A DNA stretch of 64,000 nt from Chiua virens (lineage: Eukaryota > Basidiomycota > Agaricomycetes > Boletales > Boletaceae). The notes under the pieces are model-generated. The model searched no databases. It was given only the letters and a program-made list of their open reading frames with translations, and was not told where the DNA came from. Position 1 is the stretch's first letter, and every line of letters starts with the position of its first letter. The translations under genes were made by a program, and so were the position numbers. The stretch covers positions 124,001 through 188,000 of the forward strand of contig JAHNUO010000035.1 in the NCBI GenBank assembly GCA_019787685.1, read 5' to 3'. Below, in pieces: positions 34,254 through 43,570 of the stretch.

Positions 34254-34407
34254 GGTGACGAGTAGCGAAGCGGGAGGGGAGTAAACTTGTCGAAAGAACG
34301 GACGGCCAACGCGAGGCTTTAATGCGCGGCCGATCCCAGTCACCGGTTCAAGGTCAGCGTTCGCGGGTGTCACGTGACTGACTGTCAGTATTCAAGTCCT
34401 TGTCGGG

Positions 34408-35291
34408 TGTAGGAGTCAATGATCCCTTGAGGTGATAAACCCGTGTTCCCGCTTTGTTTACAGGATGCCCGGATTGCCCATATCGATTGTCCTACCCGTC
34501 CGTTGTGGTCCCGTGTCCATCCGAGTGGATCCAACCCATATTCGTATGTTGTGTTCTTCGTTCCTACACGTTTTCGCGCGAGGTGACCGAATCGGGTTGC
34601 TCGATCGGGATCGCACGACGTACACTAATCAACTCTCTTTTGTCCAATTTCTATTTTATTTCATACCTTCTTAGATTTTTTTTAGACGGTTCCGTGTTAT
34701 CGACACATATCCGATTGGTTATAAGGAACGGATAGTCGGGTCGTACAACGTTTTAAAGGTAGTCCATTGATTCACGGATCAAACCTTATCCCACCTTGAC
34801 AGAACATTGTTTTCCTTTTCACGGGTCGATCTCCATGAGAGTCGGCTCCGTATACGTACGCTTCCCTTATTTATTCGATACTTTATCCGCTGTAAAAGTC
34901 CCGGGGAATACCTGAGACTATAAAATTTGTGTTCGTAAATAAAAATTTCATCTTTCGATCCCCGTTTTCTCTCGCGTTCTAAGTCGCCTCGCCCGGTTAT
35001 CTATCTTCTCTATCCACCCTTACTCATACTCGATCACCGTTGTGCTCGAGTCTCTGCCTTGTCGCCGAACTATCCGACTGTCCGCGTTTCGGCCGGTTTT
35101 GTCGACCTTCGTACGGTTTCACCCGGGAATGCGTCCGGATTGCTTTCAAAGCTCCTGTCAACGCCTTGACACTTCGTCTCCAACCTCAGAACCCCTTGGG
35201 ACGAGTCATACTCGCACCCATCCCTTTTCTTTCTATCTGACAGTTCTACTAACCCTGTTCCTGTCACACCAGCCCATTCTTTATTTCTTCA
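34408..35291 (+). repeat. Element C 3' LTR
   Basis: 884 bp, near-identical to 24597-25480. No clear polypurine tract precedes it (CCTTGTCGGG|TGTAGG). Confidence 0.93.
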
Positions 35292-36741
35292 GCACGTCAG
35301 GCCCATCAAGGAGCTTTCCTGGGACATGGGAGAAGGTAAGGTCAAAGTCGGCGAGGTCGAGGAGCCAACGAGCTTGTCGGCGGTTCAAGTTCTGGGGCTG
35401 ACGGAAGTACGTCAGGTTCTTGTGGTCGGAGAAAACCGTGACGGGGTGTGCGCTTCCACGAAGGTGGTGGCGCCAAGCCTTGAGTGACCGGATGACCGCA
35501 AGGAGTTCTCGGTCATAGATGTCGTAGTTTCTCTCCGCAGCGTTGAACGACTGGGAGAGATAGGAGCAAGGTTTCCAGTCACCGTTTGTGTCGGTCTGGA
35601 GGAGGACACCGCCGGTTGCGTATTTGGATGCATCCGTAGCGATGGCGAAGGGTCGAGAGGTGTCAGGAAACCAGAGTACCGGATCCGTAGTAAAGGCCTT
35701 ATTAAGGTGTTTGAAGGCATTGACCTGGGGGGGTCCCCAAGCCCAAGGGGCATCTTTCTTGGTGAGATCGACGAGAGGACGAGCGATAGTTGAGTAGTCA
35801 GGGATAAACTGACGGTAGAAGTTGGCAAAGCCCATGAACAATCTTACGTCCTCGAGCTTGGTGGGGGTTGGCCAGTCGGTGATACCGGCTACCTTGATGG
35901 GGTCCATGGCGAGTTCACCTGGTCGGGCAATCATGCCGAGGTATTCTACTTCGGTAGTGACGAAGTGGCATTTTTCGAGTTTCAAGTGAAGGTCGAGTTC
36001 CTTCATGCGGGCAAGAACGCGTTTGGTGTGCTCAGTGTGGGTTGCCTCGTCTTCTGAGAAGATGAGGAGGTCGTCCATGTAGATGACGAGCCATCCTTCG
36101 GCGATCATGTCGCAGAAAGAGTCGTTCATGAATCATTGGAACGTCGCGGGGGAGTTGGTCAGCCCGAAGAACATGACCGTTGGTTCGAAGAGGCCGCGAT
36201 GGGTGATGAAAGCGGCTTTCCATTGGTGTCCGTCCTTGATATGAACGTTGTTGTAACCCCATCGGACGTCGAACTTGGTGAACAGTTTGGCGTCCTTTAG
36301 TTTGTCGACAAGGTCGGAGATGAGAGGGAGGGGGTAGGCGTCGTGAACAGTATGTTCGTTGACGTAGTGGTAGTCTTGGCAAGGACGGAGTTTGCCATCC
36401 TTCTTTTTGACGAAGAAGAAGGAGGAGGCCTGGGGAGAGTTCGAAGGGCGGATCTTGCCATTGGCAAGGTGTTCATCGATGAAGTCGTCGGTGGCTTTGC
36501 GCTCGTCTGGGGACAAGGGGTAAACCTTTCCAACCTTTGGTACAAAGGTGTCTTTCAGATGGATTTCGTGGTCACAAGACCTCGAGGGAGGCATCTGATT
36601 GAAGGGTTCCTTTGCGAATACGGATTCGAATTCCGAGTATTCCGAAGGGAGGGTGACCTTGGGTTTCTTCGCTGCGGCTGCAAGGGCGGTAGCGTTGGTG
36701 AGCTTCTCGGGTTGAGTGGTCCGAACAAAGCGTTGTCCAGC
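35292..36741 (-). pseudogene. Element B reverse transcriptase and RNase H
   Basis: It continues from protease across the LTR D insertion and ends where element C entered. RT: FFFVKKKDGKLRPCQDYHYV, FTKFDVRWGYNNVHI, FGLTNSPATFQ, VIYMDDLLIFS (catalytic YMDD), LEKCHFVTTEVEYLGMI, VRLFMGFANFYRQFI. RNase H: FAIATDASKYATGGVL, YDRELLAVIRSLKAWR, VTVFSDHKNLTYF. One in-frame TGA at 36133-36135 after ATFQ replaces an expected Arg. Apart from that the frame is open. Confidence 0.9.
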
Positions 36742-36745
36742 ACGC

Positions 36746-37452
36746 TGTAGAAAAGTAATATAAGGTTGAATGAGAAGAAAGGTGGGGCGATAAGTTCGTC
36801 CCAAGGGGGGTTATGTTTGAAGGGATGATGGATTCAGGTTTGTCTAAGAGTCCTAGAAGCTGCTGGACAATCCGGAATGAAAAGCGGTCGATATAAGAGT
36901 ATCCGGGTGGGGGCGAAGCGATGAGGGTATTGATTCGAGTAGATGAGACGTCGAGGAACGATAGGACGAGGTAAAAGAGAAGCTATCCAGCTCACTCACG
37001 CACGGGAGAGTAAACCGGAGATCTCCTGAACGCAGAAAGACAATATTTTTGTGTTAGAAACAGGGTTTTATAGTCCTGGGCATATCCCAGGACTGTTAAA
37101 GGTAATCCGACCCTAAGTAAGTGTACAGGATTGACGTAGGGTGAGTATGGAAAGAAGGGGTGTCAAACCTTGTAGATGACAAAGAAAGGGAAGGTGTTAG
37201 GATAGTAATGACCTTAATAAGGCCAAATCGAGTAGAACAAGTCAAATCGGATGAAGCGGAATATGTACGAAAGCACCGGATTGGATCGCATTGACTCGGA
37301 TTGGACTCGGATTGAACTCGGATGATCTGTAAACGCTAGGAATGAAACCGGGCTGGCACGAAGTCGATGGCGGATGAGATGGGAGATGATATGACATGAT
37401 GAAGAGCGAGGAAAATGTATCCTACAACCGTAGGGAGTATCTAACTCCTACA
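36746..37452 (-). repeat. Solo LTR, family D, in element B
   Basis: 707 bp, TGTAGGAGTT...TTTTCTACA on the minus strand, flanked by ACGC on both sides (36742-36745, 37453-37456). Removing it joins protease and RT in frame (NRVMR/AGQRFVRTT). It carries the core TTTTATAGTCCTGGG. The same family occurs at 56321-57476, also 707 bp net. Confidence 0.92.
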
Positions 37453-37456
37453 ACGC

Positions 37457-38070
37457 ATGACGCGGTTGACAGAGTGTTGCACGGATTGGGTTGTAAAACG
37501 ATGCCCAGTTTCGGTGCCGAGGTAGTCGTAGAGTTTGCCGTCCCAGATGGAATCGACATCGAGATGGCGGACGGGATGGATGGGAGGTGGGTGAGCAAGT
37601 CTGGCGGAGTGTTTGGGTTCGTCGGTAGTGATGGGGGGAAGGTCGGGTTCGGGAGCGGACACGGTGATGGTTTTGGCAACCCAATCGATGATTGGATTGG
37701 TAGCCTTGAGCCAGGGGAGTCCAAGGATGACGTTTTCAGAACCACAGTGGATTATGTGGAACTTGATTCGTTGGAGCACTCCGCCAAGAGCGATCCGGAG
37801 GGTGGTGGTGAACTTGATGTCACCGTTCTTGTTCGCGGTAGAGTCTACGTTCCTAACCGGGATTGGTTTCGGAAGGCAATCCTTCGGGAGCTTGTGTTTC
37901 TGGACGAAGTGCCAGTCGATGCAATTGATCCCGGCTCCTGAGTCAATGAGAGCACGGGTGTCGACGTCTTGAGAAGTAGCCGTAACGTTCAATCTAACAG
38001 GGATTTGCATAGATTGGGATGAAAGCTCAGCTACAAGTACATGGGTACGAGAATGGGAAGATACCGGCAT
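37457..38070 (-). pseudogene. Element B aspartic protease
   Basis: Retroviral-type aspartic protease that processes Gag-Pol. The active-site motif is ALIDSGAGINCIDW; the flap/hairpin partner is VILGLPWLKATNPIIDW. It lies in a different frame from gag, which ends TGF-stop near 38088, so a ribosomal frameshift is needed or an indel has occurred. The frame reads across the D insertion into RT. Confidence 0.85.
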
Positions 38071-38087
38071 CGAATCGGTCTTCCTCC

Positions 38088-39323
38088 TTAAAAACCTGTG
38101 ACCGGAGTGGTCACCTTGTTGACGCTCATGGCGTCCTCGTCGTCCTCCTCCACTTCTACTAAGGTGGGGATAGGATCAGGTTTCGGGGCAGCTTTCCTGA
38201 CCTTCTTTGAAGGGGACGACAGTGGGTTCTTGGTTGAGAATGCCGTGCAGGTGGACGTTTGATGTCCGGGTTTGCAACAGCGGAAGCAAAGTTTTTGTTC
38301 GAAGCATCGCTTTCGCTCTGCTTCGGTGAGCTTAGGAACATAAATGGCGTCTACGTCCATAGCGTCAGGGTCTCACTCCTTCTTGCGAGGGGGCTGCTCG
38401 TGGTAAACGACGGCAGCGGCGGGTTTCTTGTTTCGGCGAGCGATCTCGTCGGCGCGTTCCCATTGAGTTTTAAAATGGATGGCTTGGGTATACCACTTGT
38501 CGATCGTGGTAGGGACCGTATCCATCCCTTGAATGTGCCTCATGAGAGAGGGTGGTAGCCCAGCTGCGAAGAAGTTGATAAGGACGGAGTCAGAGCCGGC
38601 GAGCCCTGCGGTGACGACCTTGTTGCGGAAGGAGGAGATATACGAGGGGACATCCTCGTTCTTGGTTGAGCAGGTGGTGGATAACCAGGCGATAGCGTCG
38701 CCCTTAGTGTCGTGGTGTTTGAAGTCCTTTCGGAACTCCGTCTGCCAATCGGTCCAAGTCCTGAAAGATCTAGCAGTGATGGACTTGGCGCGGAACATGT
38801 CGGCCCAAGTCAGAGCAGATCCTTCGGTCATGAAGGAGAGCGCAAAAGCAACTCATTTGTTTTCGGTGTTGTAAACATCTTCGTTGACGAAGAGGTAGGT
38901 GGCGACGTCGTTGAGCCATGGTATAGCTCGGTCATAGGAGCCGTTGAAGGCGGCGGGTTTTCCGAGACGAAGTTCAACTGCCTTGTTAGACATGTTGGTC
39001 GAGGTGGTTGTCGTGGGGGTGGTTTGTTGAAACCGTACGGGTGGGGGTACAATGGATGGGTTCGGGTTCCAGATTGATGATGGTCCGGGGTTCGGCCTTC
39101 GTGGGGTCGTAGGGGACGCAAAGGTGGCAAGTGCGGGGAGGTCAAGTGTTTGGTGAAGACGGTCAGCTAGTTGCTGGGTTTCGTCCTCCGAGTCAAGGTG
39201 TTCAACGTTGATGTCGAAGTCTGCTTCCTGAGGTTCAGAAAGTGGGGTCGAGGGTTCAGGGTTTTCGTCAAATAGATCAGACGACGGAGTGTTGGTAGCT
39301 CGGAGATTCCAAGCAGGGTTCAA
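38088..39323 (-). pseudogene. Element B Gag
   Basis: Acidic N-terminus, Pro/Thr linker (QQTTPTTTTSTN), then a Ty3-type capsid (LRLGKPAAFNGSYDRAIPWL, MTEGSALTWADMFRAK, WTDWQTEFRKDFKHHDTKGD, FRNKVVTAGLAGSDSVLINF) and one CCHC knuckle CFRCCKPGHQTSTC. TGA stops at 38853-38855 and 38373-38375 both sit where Arg fits. Confidence 0.88.
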
Positions 39324-39390
39324 GAGTGGACGGGTGGGAGGTCGTCCGGCAATGGTGGGCAGCTAGCTGCGCGAAGGCAGGCTGTATTGG

Positions 39391-39402
39391 TAGTCTTGAT
39401 CT
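39391..39402 (-). other. Element B self-priming primer-binding site
   Basis: Two bases after the 5' LTR the minus strand reads AGATCAAGACTA, the exact complement of TAGTCTTGATCT inside the LTR (39750-39739), 32 bp downstream of a TATA box. This is the Tf1-style arrangement in which the RNA 5' end folds back as its own primer. Confidence 0.8.
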
Positions 39403-39404
39403 TA

Positions 39405-40097
39405 TGTTACGATAGTTCCGGGTAGGACCTAGCGTAGCCGCAAAAGCGCCAAGTACCAAGTGGCTGCGATAACTCAAACAACCACCACTTGATACGTGGT
39501 GTGCTGAAGAGTTGAACGAGGGATTCTGGTCAGCTGATTGCTACCAGAGAGACGAGTGAAGACTCAGGCGTTGCTGAGAATTGTCCGGTTGGGAATCTAT
39601 ACCCGAGGGACGGTCAAGGGTCAAGGGTTGACTACGATGAGTCCGAGTGGTGTGTCAAGGGACGATGAGAGAAGTCCCTGGTTGAGTGGTCACAGGCGCT
39701 GTGGCGAGTGGAGCAGAAATACTCAGCTAGTATTGCGGAGATCAAGACTAGAGTACAGGAGTATCGCTGCGGGGTATTTATACTACAAGAACTGCGCACG
39801 GACCAAGTAACTAAAAGGGGGTGGCCAGAAGAGCAGAAGGGCCAAAGGGCCAAAAGGAGTGCGCAGTAATCAAAAGGGGAAATCGTACGATGCGATGGCA
39901 GCGGACGATGACGAAGACGAAATGACAAATGCGAAGCCATCGGATGATGACGAGAAAAGAAGAACGTAAGCATCTGGGTAAGGCCGGTGCGGAGTTACAA
40001 AGTAAAAGGAGAACGAGTACGGATGAACGTACGAGGATACCTAGGTATCGAGTGTAGTGAAGAAGTACAAGTGAAACGAAAGAAAGAAATTGTAACA
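39405..40097 (-). repeat. Element B 5' LTR
   Basis: 693 bp, TGTTACAATTTC...CTATCGTAACA on the minus strand. TATA box TATAAATA at 39782-39775; predicted transcript start 39750. Confidence 0.92.
39750..39782 (-). promoter_or_regulatory. Element B LTR core promoter
   Basis: TATAAATA at 39782-39775. The predicted RNA 5' end at 39750 is fixed independently by complementarity to the primer-binding site; the 32-nt spacing is textbook. Confidence 0.75.
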
Positions 40098-40345
40098 TTA
40101 TGCAGCAGAAGGCCTTCCGTCAAACGAATCACGTAGCTAGCATCAATGACTGCCGCAGGAATGCTATAACCACCGCACCGACCCTTTGTAGCTCGCAACA
40201 CCAGAACAAAGTTACTAACAGAGCCAGCATCAATCACCAGCTACATCATCAATCTGATCGTCCCCCAGCTACCCCCTGTGAATCAGAAACCGCAAACAGA
40301 GTTACCAATACAGACAACAACGACCACCAACATGAGATCGCAGAC

Positions 40346-40722
40346 GGAGTTACCAATACAGCTAGCATCAATCGCCAGCAACACCACCAATCTCATCATC
40401 CCTCGGCTGTCCCCAGCGAATCAGACATCGCAAATGGAGTTACCAATACAGCCAGCATCAATCGCCAGCAACCCCACCGCCAATCTCATCATCCCTCAGC
40501 TGCCCCCAGCGAATCAGAAATCGCAAATGGAGTTACCAATACAGCCAGCATCAATCGCTGGCAACCCCACCGCCAATCTTGTCATCCCTCAGCTGCCCCC
40601 GGCGAATCAGAAATCGCAAACGGAGTTACCAATACAGCCAGCATCAATCGCCAGCAACCTCACCGCCAATCTTGTCATCCCTCAGCTGCCCCTGGCAAAT
40701 CAGAAATCGCAAACGGAGTTAC
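40346..40722 (+). repeat. 90-93 bp in-frame tandem repeat in passenger gene 2
   Basis: The landmark GGAGTTAC recurs at 40346, 40436, 40529, 40622 and 40715 (spacing 90, 93, 93, 93), a multiple of three, so each copy adds 30-31 residues. The last copy is cut by the solo LTR. An older, diverged unit precedes it from ~40200. Confidence 0.9.
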
Positions 40723-41455
40723 TGTTACAATTTCTTTCTTTCGCTTCACTTGTACTTCTTCCCTACACTTGATACCTAGGTATCTTTGTACGTTCATCCG
40801 TACTTGTTTTCTTTCACTCTTGTAACTCCGCACCGGCATTACCCGGATGCTTACGTTCTTCTCTTCTTGTCATCATCCGATGGCATTGCGCTTACTCATT
40901 CCATTCTCGTCATCATCCGATGGCTTCGCATTTGTCATTTCGTCTTCGTCATCGTCCGCTGCCATCGCATCGTACGATTTCCCCTTTTGATTACTGCGCA
41001 CTCCTTTTGGCCCTTTGGCCCTTCTGCTCTTCTGGCCACCCCCTTTTAGTTACTTGGTCCGTGTGCAGTTCTTGTAGTATAAATACCCCGCAGCGATACT
41101 CCTGTACTCTAGTCTTGATCTCCGCAATACTAGCTGAGTATTTCTGCTCCACTCGCCACAGCGCCTGTGACCACTCAACCAGGGACTTCTCTCATCGTCC
41201 CTTGACACACCACTCGGACTCATCGTAGTCAACCCTTGACCCTTGACCGTCCCTTGGGTATAGATTCCCAACCGGACAATTCTCAGCAATGCCTGAGTCT
41301 TCACTCGTCTCTCTGGTAGCAATCAGCTGACCAGAATCCCTCGTTCAACTCTTCAGCGCACCACGTATCAAGTGGTGGTTGTTTGAGTTATCGCAGCCAC
41401 TTGGTACTTGGTGCTTTTGCGGCTACACTAGGTCCTACCTGGAACTATCGTAACA
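40723..41455 (+). repeat. Solo LTR, family B, inside passenger gene 2
   Basis: 733 bp, TGTTACAATTTC...ATCGTAACA, flanked by GTTAC (40718-40722) and GTTGC (41456-41460), a 5-bp duplication with one change. It lies inverted to the element B LTR 625 bp to the left, which gives a long fold-back. Confidence 0.88.
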
Positions 41456-42689
41456 GTTGCAGAGGTGCGAAAGAGGTGGATATTGTCTCCTGGAGCAAAG
41501 GCGAGTGTGCTGGATGTATACAGTACCTTTGCGAGTTCGACTGATGGATTCTAAGATGAAATTGATCTCGATAATCATTCGTCGGTGAAGAAGAAAATCC
41601 CCCTCGTGTGTGATGTCAATTTGACTGCCTTGTATATGCCGGGGGATTGTGTCCATTGGAAAGAGTGGAAGGACAAGCAGCGCTACGGAATTGGTCGTAG
41701 AAAGGGTGTCAAGCGTTTGAAGAGAGGCAATCCGTCTCTGTTGGAAGATGCAGAGTCCAAGTTGTCTCATGATGATGCTCCCCTCACTAGAGTATGCAAG
41801 CAAATCCGATGCTGTTCGATGCAGCAGGGTTCGGGTTCTGATGATGATGTCCATCCAGATTGTCGTGCCCCATCGAAAGTGGTCACTACACTCTGTCCTG
41901 TGAAATTGAACAAGAGAAAAATCACTATCTTGTCATCTGAGGACCCCTCTGATCCTCTGAATGAGTCTACTGGTTTGGAGCCTGAGCAGATCAGCATGTT
42001 GCACGAAGTAGATGACCAGGAACCAGACCTTAGCACTGCTTGTGAACGGCCGGCGAAATTGAAGCAGCCTGTTCTGCTGGTGTGTGTAAACAACAAGCCA
42101 AAGAAACTGGTAGAGTCGATCTTTGATGGTATTTCAGTGATATTTATTTGTATCTTTCACTGACATAAGTGTCTAGATGGTAATAACTCGAGTGGTGTTG
42201 AATCGCCTAGTAAATATCATCCTGCTTGCAAGCCTCGTCGTCTTTCTCGTGATCGTTCTTTACCACCTGTCCACCAGTCGCAACATTCCTATTGGCCTCT
42301 GCAGCAATCGTATTATCCGCATTTCCCGCCCTATTATGGTCCACCTCTGTTCGTGCCCTATGGATATCCTGGCCAAGCTGGACCTAGTAACCCGAAGCCC
42401 AAGGGTCATCGTGTGAAGAGACGAATTTCTCCAGTGATCGAGAGTGATATGGAAGAAGACTTTGAGTAATGATGCCTTTGTAGTATAGTCACTTGTTAAT
42501 TTCATGTGAATCTTATGTACTGCATATGATCTCAATGTTACATAATAGTTATACACTGATACTTGAATTGATACTCAAGTTGTTGTGTTACACATAGCAT
42601 GACATTGTGTGATGCAAAGGATGATGTTGTTCAATACAATATGTATGTTGTGCATCACAAGATTTGTATTTTATATCACACAGAACAAC

Positions 42690-43570
42690 ATTGTATGACA
42701 CAGAGGATCAGGTTGTGTGTCACAGACAATGGCATTGTGTCACAGGATCCCTCTTGTGTATCACAGAGAATGGCATTGTGTGTCACAGAATCCTTGTTGT
42801 GTATCACAGAGAATGTCATTGTGTGTCACAGGATCCCTCTTGTGTATCACAGAGAATGGCATTGTGTGTCATATGATCTTTATTGTGTGCCATAGAGTAT
42901 AATATTGTTGTGATAAAGTACTATTTGTGTAGTGCATGTACTATGTTGTATGTCACATCATATCAAAACTGTTATATTATATATGATTTTCACAAGTCAA
43001 TGATAAATCCTTGTAGCTTTCCAGCCAATGTGTATGCATTCATACTTGAATCTCTCTCTTCTACATCTTTCATATATAATATCTCACATACTATTTGTCA
43101 TTTCCTATTCACTATCCTAGCTTTTTCAATCAACGCTCTATCTATTATATTGTCTTCAAGGTATCAAGTCTTCTCTACAATAATTCTCTATATCTTTATG
43201 AAAGTCTTGCCTTGTCTATAGAATTATCTTTTTAAGAATATCTAAGTAACAGTTCTTTTGATTGAGTAGCAAGGAAGACATGATGACATATAAAGATCTC
43301 AGGTGACCCACTTTTAGGGTCTCTTTGACTACAATTTCACAACCTATCATTGATTCTAAGGTTTTTTGGTTTGTCTTGCCATGTTGTGACATACAAATTC
43401 TGTGTGTCACAAGTTTATTTTTGTGTGTCACAATGACCCCCCCTACTACATTGATTATTGTTCAGATGATTATATGCCAACATGTATTTACTTCTCCAAT
43501 TTCTGCAAAAAAGTGTGATATCATATAGGAATAGTGTCTAAGAGACCTCAAAAGTGGGTCACCTGAAGTG
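42690..43570 (-). repeat. KDZ right terminal inverted repeat
   Basis: Inverse of 11108-12110, ending ...GGTCACCTGAAGTG. It includes the 43-bp units (landmark TATCAC at 42759, 42802, 42845), fewer than on the left, and the inner inverted copy of the terminal motif. Confidence 0.9.

Larger units (their letters stand above)
24597..35291 (+). mobile_element. Element C: Ty3/gypsy element with antisense passenger gene
   Basis: Two 884-bp LTRs (24597-25480, 34408-35291) differ at only a handful of sites, so insertion is young. The flanks GCGC (24593-24596) and GCAC (35292-35295) form a 4-bp duplication with one CpG transition. It sits opposite to element B, between its RNase H and integrase; joining the flanks restores the B frame. 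Order: 5' LTR, primer site, gag-protease, -1 shift site, RT/RNase H/integrase, then 2.6 kb lacking Pol sequence but holding a spliced gene on the other strand, then the 3' LTR. No chromodomain is seen. Four TGA codons interrupt gag-pol. Confidence 0.93.
21021..40097 (-). mobile_element. Element B: Ty3/gypsy chromovirus containing element C and solo LTR D
   Basis: LTRs at 21021-21707 (687 bp) and 39405-40097 (693 bp) run TGTTAC...GTAACA. On the minus strand: 5' LTR, primer site, gag, protease, [solo LTR D], RT/RNase H, [element C], integrase, chromodomain, a long zinc-knuckle tail, polypurine tract, 3' LTR. Joining the sequence across C and across D gives uninterrupted coding. The outer flanks (GCTGA and TTATG) are not duplicates, so one end may have recombined or been trimmed. 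Net size is ~7.7 kb. It lies in the KDZ element between the two parts of passenger gene 2. Confidence 0.88.
40098..42469 (+). pseudogene. KDZ passenger gene 2, 3' part with 31-residue repeats
   Basis: Unknown function. Excluding a solo LTR (40723-41455), one frame runs from 40098: a Gln/His/Ser-rich N-part with ~31-residue tandem repeats (core NTASINRQQPHRQSHHPSAA), then after the LTR VRKRWILSPGAKASVLDVYS, a TAA near 41552, then KKKIPLVCDVNLTALYMPGD, WKEWKDKQRYGIG, a basic RKGVKRLKRGN patch, and a 48-nt intron (42129-42176). The last exon is Pro/Tyr-rich (YYPHFPPYYGPPLFVPYGYP) and ends with basic and acidic patches. It has no catalytic motif I know. It is convergent with the transposase and ends ~130 bp before the right TIR. 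The basic patches suggest a nucleic-acid-binding or structural protein, but that is a guess. Confidence 0.55.
11108..43570 (-). mobile_element. KDZ DNA transposon with long TIRs and passenger genes, itself hit by retroelements
   Basis: Ends are inverted copies starting CACTTCAGGTGACCC. The flanks CCGGCTTC (11100-11107) and CTGGCTTC (43571-43578) form an 8-bp duplication with one C/T change, the size reported for Zisupton-type elements. Removing the insertion plus one duplication restores the integrase frame of element A. Contents from left: long TIR, KDZ transposase (minus), passenger pseudogene 1 (minus), passenger gene 2 (plus), long TIR. Subtracting element B (19.1 kb) and two solo LTRs leaves an original of about 12 kb. 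Defects in the transposase mean this copy is no longer autonomous. Confidence 0.88.

Noticed and set aside
21016..40102. A target-site duplication for element B
   Set aside because: Flanks GCTGA and TTATG do not match and no nearby shift gives a convincing 4-6 bp duplication.
40278..40772. ORF with LPIQPASIAS repeats
   Set aside because: Alternative frame of the 93-bp repeat; only the other frame continues into downstream coding after LTR removal.
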